DNA from: an uncultured Bacteroidaceae bacterium
Lineage (GTDB): Bacteria; Bacteroidota; Bacteroidia; Bacteroidales; Bacteroidaceae
Assembly: GCA_905233285.1 (NCBI GenBank)
Contig: CAJODY010000008.1
Coordinates: forward strand, 1-52,106
Reading direction: 5' to 3'
DNA: 52,106 bases
Numbering within the stretch: position 1 is the first letter of the stretch; each line of letters opens with the position of its first letter. The notes under the pieces are model-generated. The model did not search any database and was not told where the DNA came from. It saw only the letters and a program-made list of their open reading frames with translations. Position numbers and translations under genes: made by a program. Below are positions 50,239 through 52,106 of the stretch, piece by piece.

Positions 50239-50272
50239 TAATCTGTAAACGGTAAACAGTAAACGGTAAACT
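50238..50272 (+). repeat. Heptanucleotide tandem repeat at the M16 stop
   Basis: Five units read gtaatct, gtaaacg, gtaaaca, gtaaacg, gtaaact. The first begins at the last base of the protease stop codon. The same GTAAAC unit occurs at 18889-18916, 31 kb away. Confidence 0.85.
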
Positions 50273-50283
50273 AATTTCATAAA

Positions 50284-51534
50284 ATGAGAAAAATACTCCT
50301 CCCCCTCCTCTGCCTTCTCTGTGCCGCAGCCAGCGCACAGACCTGGCAGCAGACCATAGTGTCAGCACTCAACCGTTTCACCACCGAACTCGACACAGCC
50401 CACTACAGCACAGGCATACAGGTGTATGACCTTACTGACAACCGCATGCTCTGGACCTATCACGACCAGAAAGTCATGCGTCCTGCATCCTGTCAGAAAC
50501 TCCTGACCACCATCTCTGCCCTCGACATTCTGGGCCCCGACTACATGCTGACCACCACAGCCAGCTGTACGGGCAACATCATAACCATCACCTATCCCGA
50601 CCATGAGACGCGCTATCTTGAAGGCGACATCTACGTCAAAGGCGGCTTCGACCCCACCTACACCTTCGACGACCTCCTCCAAATCGTCCAGGCCGTGAAG
50701 GACTTAGGTATCGATTCCATCGCGGGTTTCATCTATGCCGACACCAGTTTCAAGGACCTTCCGCTCCTTGGCAACGGTTGGTGTTGGGACGACGAACCCA
50801 GCGTCTTCCACCCATTCATCTCACCACTCATCTTCGACCGTGGAAAACTGACGCCCGACCTTAATCGCTACCCCTCCGACATCCTTCACAACCCCGCAAA
50901 ACACTTCGTCGGCACCCTTGCCTCCCAACTCTCCCTTCAGGGAATAAACTGTCGAGGCTACTCCATCAACGCCAATACCCCCGACGACGCAAAACCCATA
51001 TATACAAAAGCGACCCGTCTGACCGACCTCCTGCCTCGCATCCTCAAAAACTCCGACAACCTCTACGCCGAAGCCCTCTTCTACCAGCTTGCCCACTCTT
51101 CGGCAGGCGACAATGCCACATACAAGGACGGCACAAAAGTCATCACAGGCGTACTCCGTAGTGCAGGAGCCAACCTCACCAAGTGCAAGATTCACGACGG
51201 TTGCGGACTCTCCCCCTACGATTTCCTTTCGCCCGCCACACTCGTCTCCATGCTCCGCTACGCCTATGGCAACAAAAACATCTACGACAACCTCATGCCA
51301 GCTCTTCCCGTAAGCGGAAAGGACGGCACCCTCGAGCGTCGCATGACCCGTACTCCTGCCAAGCAGAAAGTATTTGCCAAGACAGGTACCGTCACAGGCG
51401 TATCCTCCCTCTCCGGCTACGTCACAGCCTCCAACGGACACATCCTTGCCTTTGCCATCATCAACAACGGACTCCTCAAGGCCGCCATCGGTCACAGCAT
51501 ACAAGACCGCATCTGTGCCGAACTTGCCCGTTGA
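50284..51534 (+). CDS. dacB: D-alanyl-D-alanine carboxypeptidase (PBP4 type)
   Basis: The 416-residue periplasmic enzyme trims or cleaves peptidoglycan cross-links. It has a signal peptide (KILLPLLCLLCAAASAQ), the SxxK motif in RPASCQKLLTT (Ser 69, Lys 72), SDN in LKNSDNLYAEALFYQLA, and KTG in VFAKTGTVTGVSS. These are the three S13 motifs. The insertion between SxxK and SDN is present but short. Its stop is followed by 572 bases without a gene up to the window end. Confidence 0.92.
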   Translation: MRKILLPLLCLLCAAASAQTWQQTIVSALNRFTTELDTAHYSTGIQVYDLTDNRMLWTYHDQKVMRPASCQKLLTTISALDILGPDYMLTTTASCTGNIITITYPDHETRYLEGDIYVKGGFDPTYTFDDLLQIVQAVKDLGIDSIAGFIYADTSFKDLPLLGNGWCWDDEPSVFHPFISPLIFDRGKLTPDLNRYPSDILHNPAKHFVGTLASQLSLQGINCRGYSINANTPDDAKPIYTKATRLTDLLPRILKNSDNLYAEALFYQLAHSSAGDNATYKDGTKVITGVLRSAGANLTKCKIHDGCGLSPYDFLSPATLVSMLRYAYGNKNIYDNLMPALPVSGKDGTLERRMTRTPAKQKVFAKTGTVTGVSSLSGYVTASNGHILAFAIINNGLLKAAIGHSIQDRICAELAR

Positions 51535-51896
51535 CCTAACCCGGAGCAACCACACTGCCTTTTCCGCGTATCTTCATCTTCTTCCCTAAGTAATCATCAT
51601 TTCACGCGCCTGTAGCAAAAATAAATCCCTAGGCTATTTTTATTAATCCCGACGCGATTTTTAAAAATCCCCTCGGGATTATTTTTATTCCCCTCGCGAT
51701 TTTTTCTTCCCGCTGGGGCGCGACGATACCATTACACAGGAATGAAACCTCGATTACAGGGGGGGACTACAGAAAAAATTATGCGAAGAGTACATCAAAG
51801 AAATAGGATTGTGACTCTCCTCCCTCTTACACATTATTTATAATATATAGGGCAGAGCGGGGCAGAAAAATATTTTGAAAAAAGTTTTCATATTAT
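51535..51896. other. Intergenic region with repeat array, no gene seen
   Basis: Between dacB and the rRNA-type promoter I see no coding sequence. The region holds the palindromic repeat array at 51617-51711 and a run of seven G near 51762. A strongly AT-rich stretch (51835-51896) follows, which may serve as an upstream element for the promoter. Confidence 0.6.
51617..51711. repeat. Array of a degenerate ~21-base palindromic unit (copy 2)
   Basis: Four units have cores ccctaggct, cccgacgcga, cccctcggga and cccctcgcga, joined by linkers such as tttttattaa. They share words such as aatcccctcg and cgcgatt with the array at 24628-24712, and the unit length and AT-rich spacers are alike. The two arrays differ in unit order and sequence. 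Confidence 0.65.
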
Positions 51897-51927
51897 TTTG
51901 CCAGTCCGCAGAAAGTCCGTACCTTTG
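51897..51927 (+). promoter_or_regulatory. Strong promoter, probably of an rRNA operon
   Basis: TTTG (51897-51900), 19 bases, then TACCTTTG (51920-51927) is the full Bacteroidetes consensus, with an AT-rich tract just upstream. The downstream leader resembles those of Bacteroidales 16S rRNA genes. Confidence 0.8.
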
Positions 51928-52106
51928 CACTCGCTTTTGAGAGGAACCATGACTTACCGGTCGTGGCATTTTCTTTCACTCTCCCCTTAGAGCGGGAGGG
52001 CAGGCACAGAAGAAAGAGTTCTTTGACAGACTGCGACACAAAAATGGAAGACAATGCAGAAAGAATGCAAGTCAAAAAGAAACGTCAATTACGAAGAATG
52101 AATGTC
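51928..52106 (+). ncRNA. rRNA operon leader (16S gene expected past the window)
   Basis: The leader contains AGTTCTTTGACA (52017-52028), which resembles the boxA antitermination motif and the GTTCTTTGACATATTG-type stretch found before 16S rRNA in Bacteroidales. The window ends at GAAGAATGAATGTC, also typical of the sequence before the mature 16S 5' end. No 16S sequence is in the window itself. The call is from remembered leader patterns, not a search. Confidence 0.7.

Overview
The window looks like a chromosomal segment of a Bacteroidota member, most likely Bacteroidales and Prevotella-like. Supporting signs are promoters of the TTTG-N19-TAnnTTTG type, a near absence of Shine-Dalgarno sequences, a glsA-glsB glycine-lipid pair, a DUF3098 gene beside ftsX and uppP, succinate CoA-transferase, a WbqC-lepB-dapB row, and GH29 fucosidases. 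All taxonomy is inferred from gene content. No database was searched.

Region 1-1165 is a decayed accessory patch. It holds the end of an IS3-like element, the first codons of a PIN-family toxin fused to the tail of an AlbA_2/AAA-4 type ATP-binding regulator, and an internal piece of a Fic protein. At 1242-5842 a very large multidomain alpha-L-fucosidase is divergent from an AraC regulator. A GT14-like glycosyltransferase (5826-6782) is divergent from a tight surface-polysaccharide operon (6849-13392): membrane acyltransferase, TagD-like cytidylyltransferase, glutaminase-less asparagine-synthase-like protein, LicD-family transferase, Wzx-like flippase, IspD/TarI-like cytidylyltransferase and GT2. 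This operon is the best candidate here for an uncharacterised system. It pairs CDP-polyol-type synthases with a LicD phosphotransferase, the enzyme logic of teichoic acid and of eukaryotic ribitol-phosphate decoration.

Housekeeping genes fill 13.4-24.6 kb on the plus strand: aroQ, an O-methyltransferase, rbfA, a LolC/E-like permease, two lipoproteins, pyrE, an SRPBCC protein, argH, an aldo/keto reductase, a lipoprotein, prmC and a radical SAM protein. On the minus strand, 24.8-29.0 kb is a probable glsA-glsB-CoA transferase-xth operon. A second, compact GH29 fucosidase follows (29090-30706), then a minus-strand row of wbqC, lepB, dapB, a YqaA-like protein and a polytopic membrane protein. From 35.1 to 44.5 kb on the plus strand lie miaB (frameshifted), ftsX, a DUF3098 gene, uppP (missing its catalytic motif), truB, queA, folK, a DPP-IV-like peptidase, argB, an ECF sigma factor and a putative anti-sigma partner. 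HIT and greA (minus) and nadB, an M16 protease and dacB (plus) follow. The last 200 bases carry a near-perfect promoter and a leader typical of the region just upstream of a 16S rRNA gene, so an rRNA operon probably begins just past the right edge.

Three layers are not explained by ordinary genes. First, several gene junctions carry heptanucleotide tandem repeats that straddle stop codons and so write short protein tails. Second, two intergenic regions carry arrays of a degenerate AT-rich unit of about 21 bases with a CCCCTCGCG- or CCCTAGGG-like core. Third, miaB and uppP each appear to lack a short stretch near the N terminus (11 and about 21 nt), which could be real lesions or assembly artefacts.
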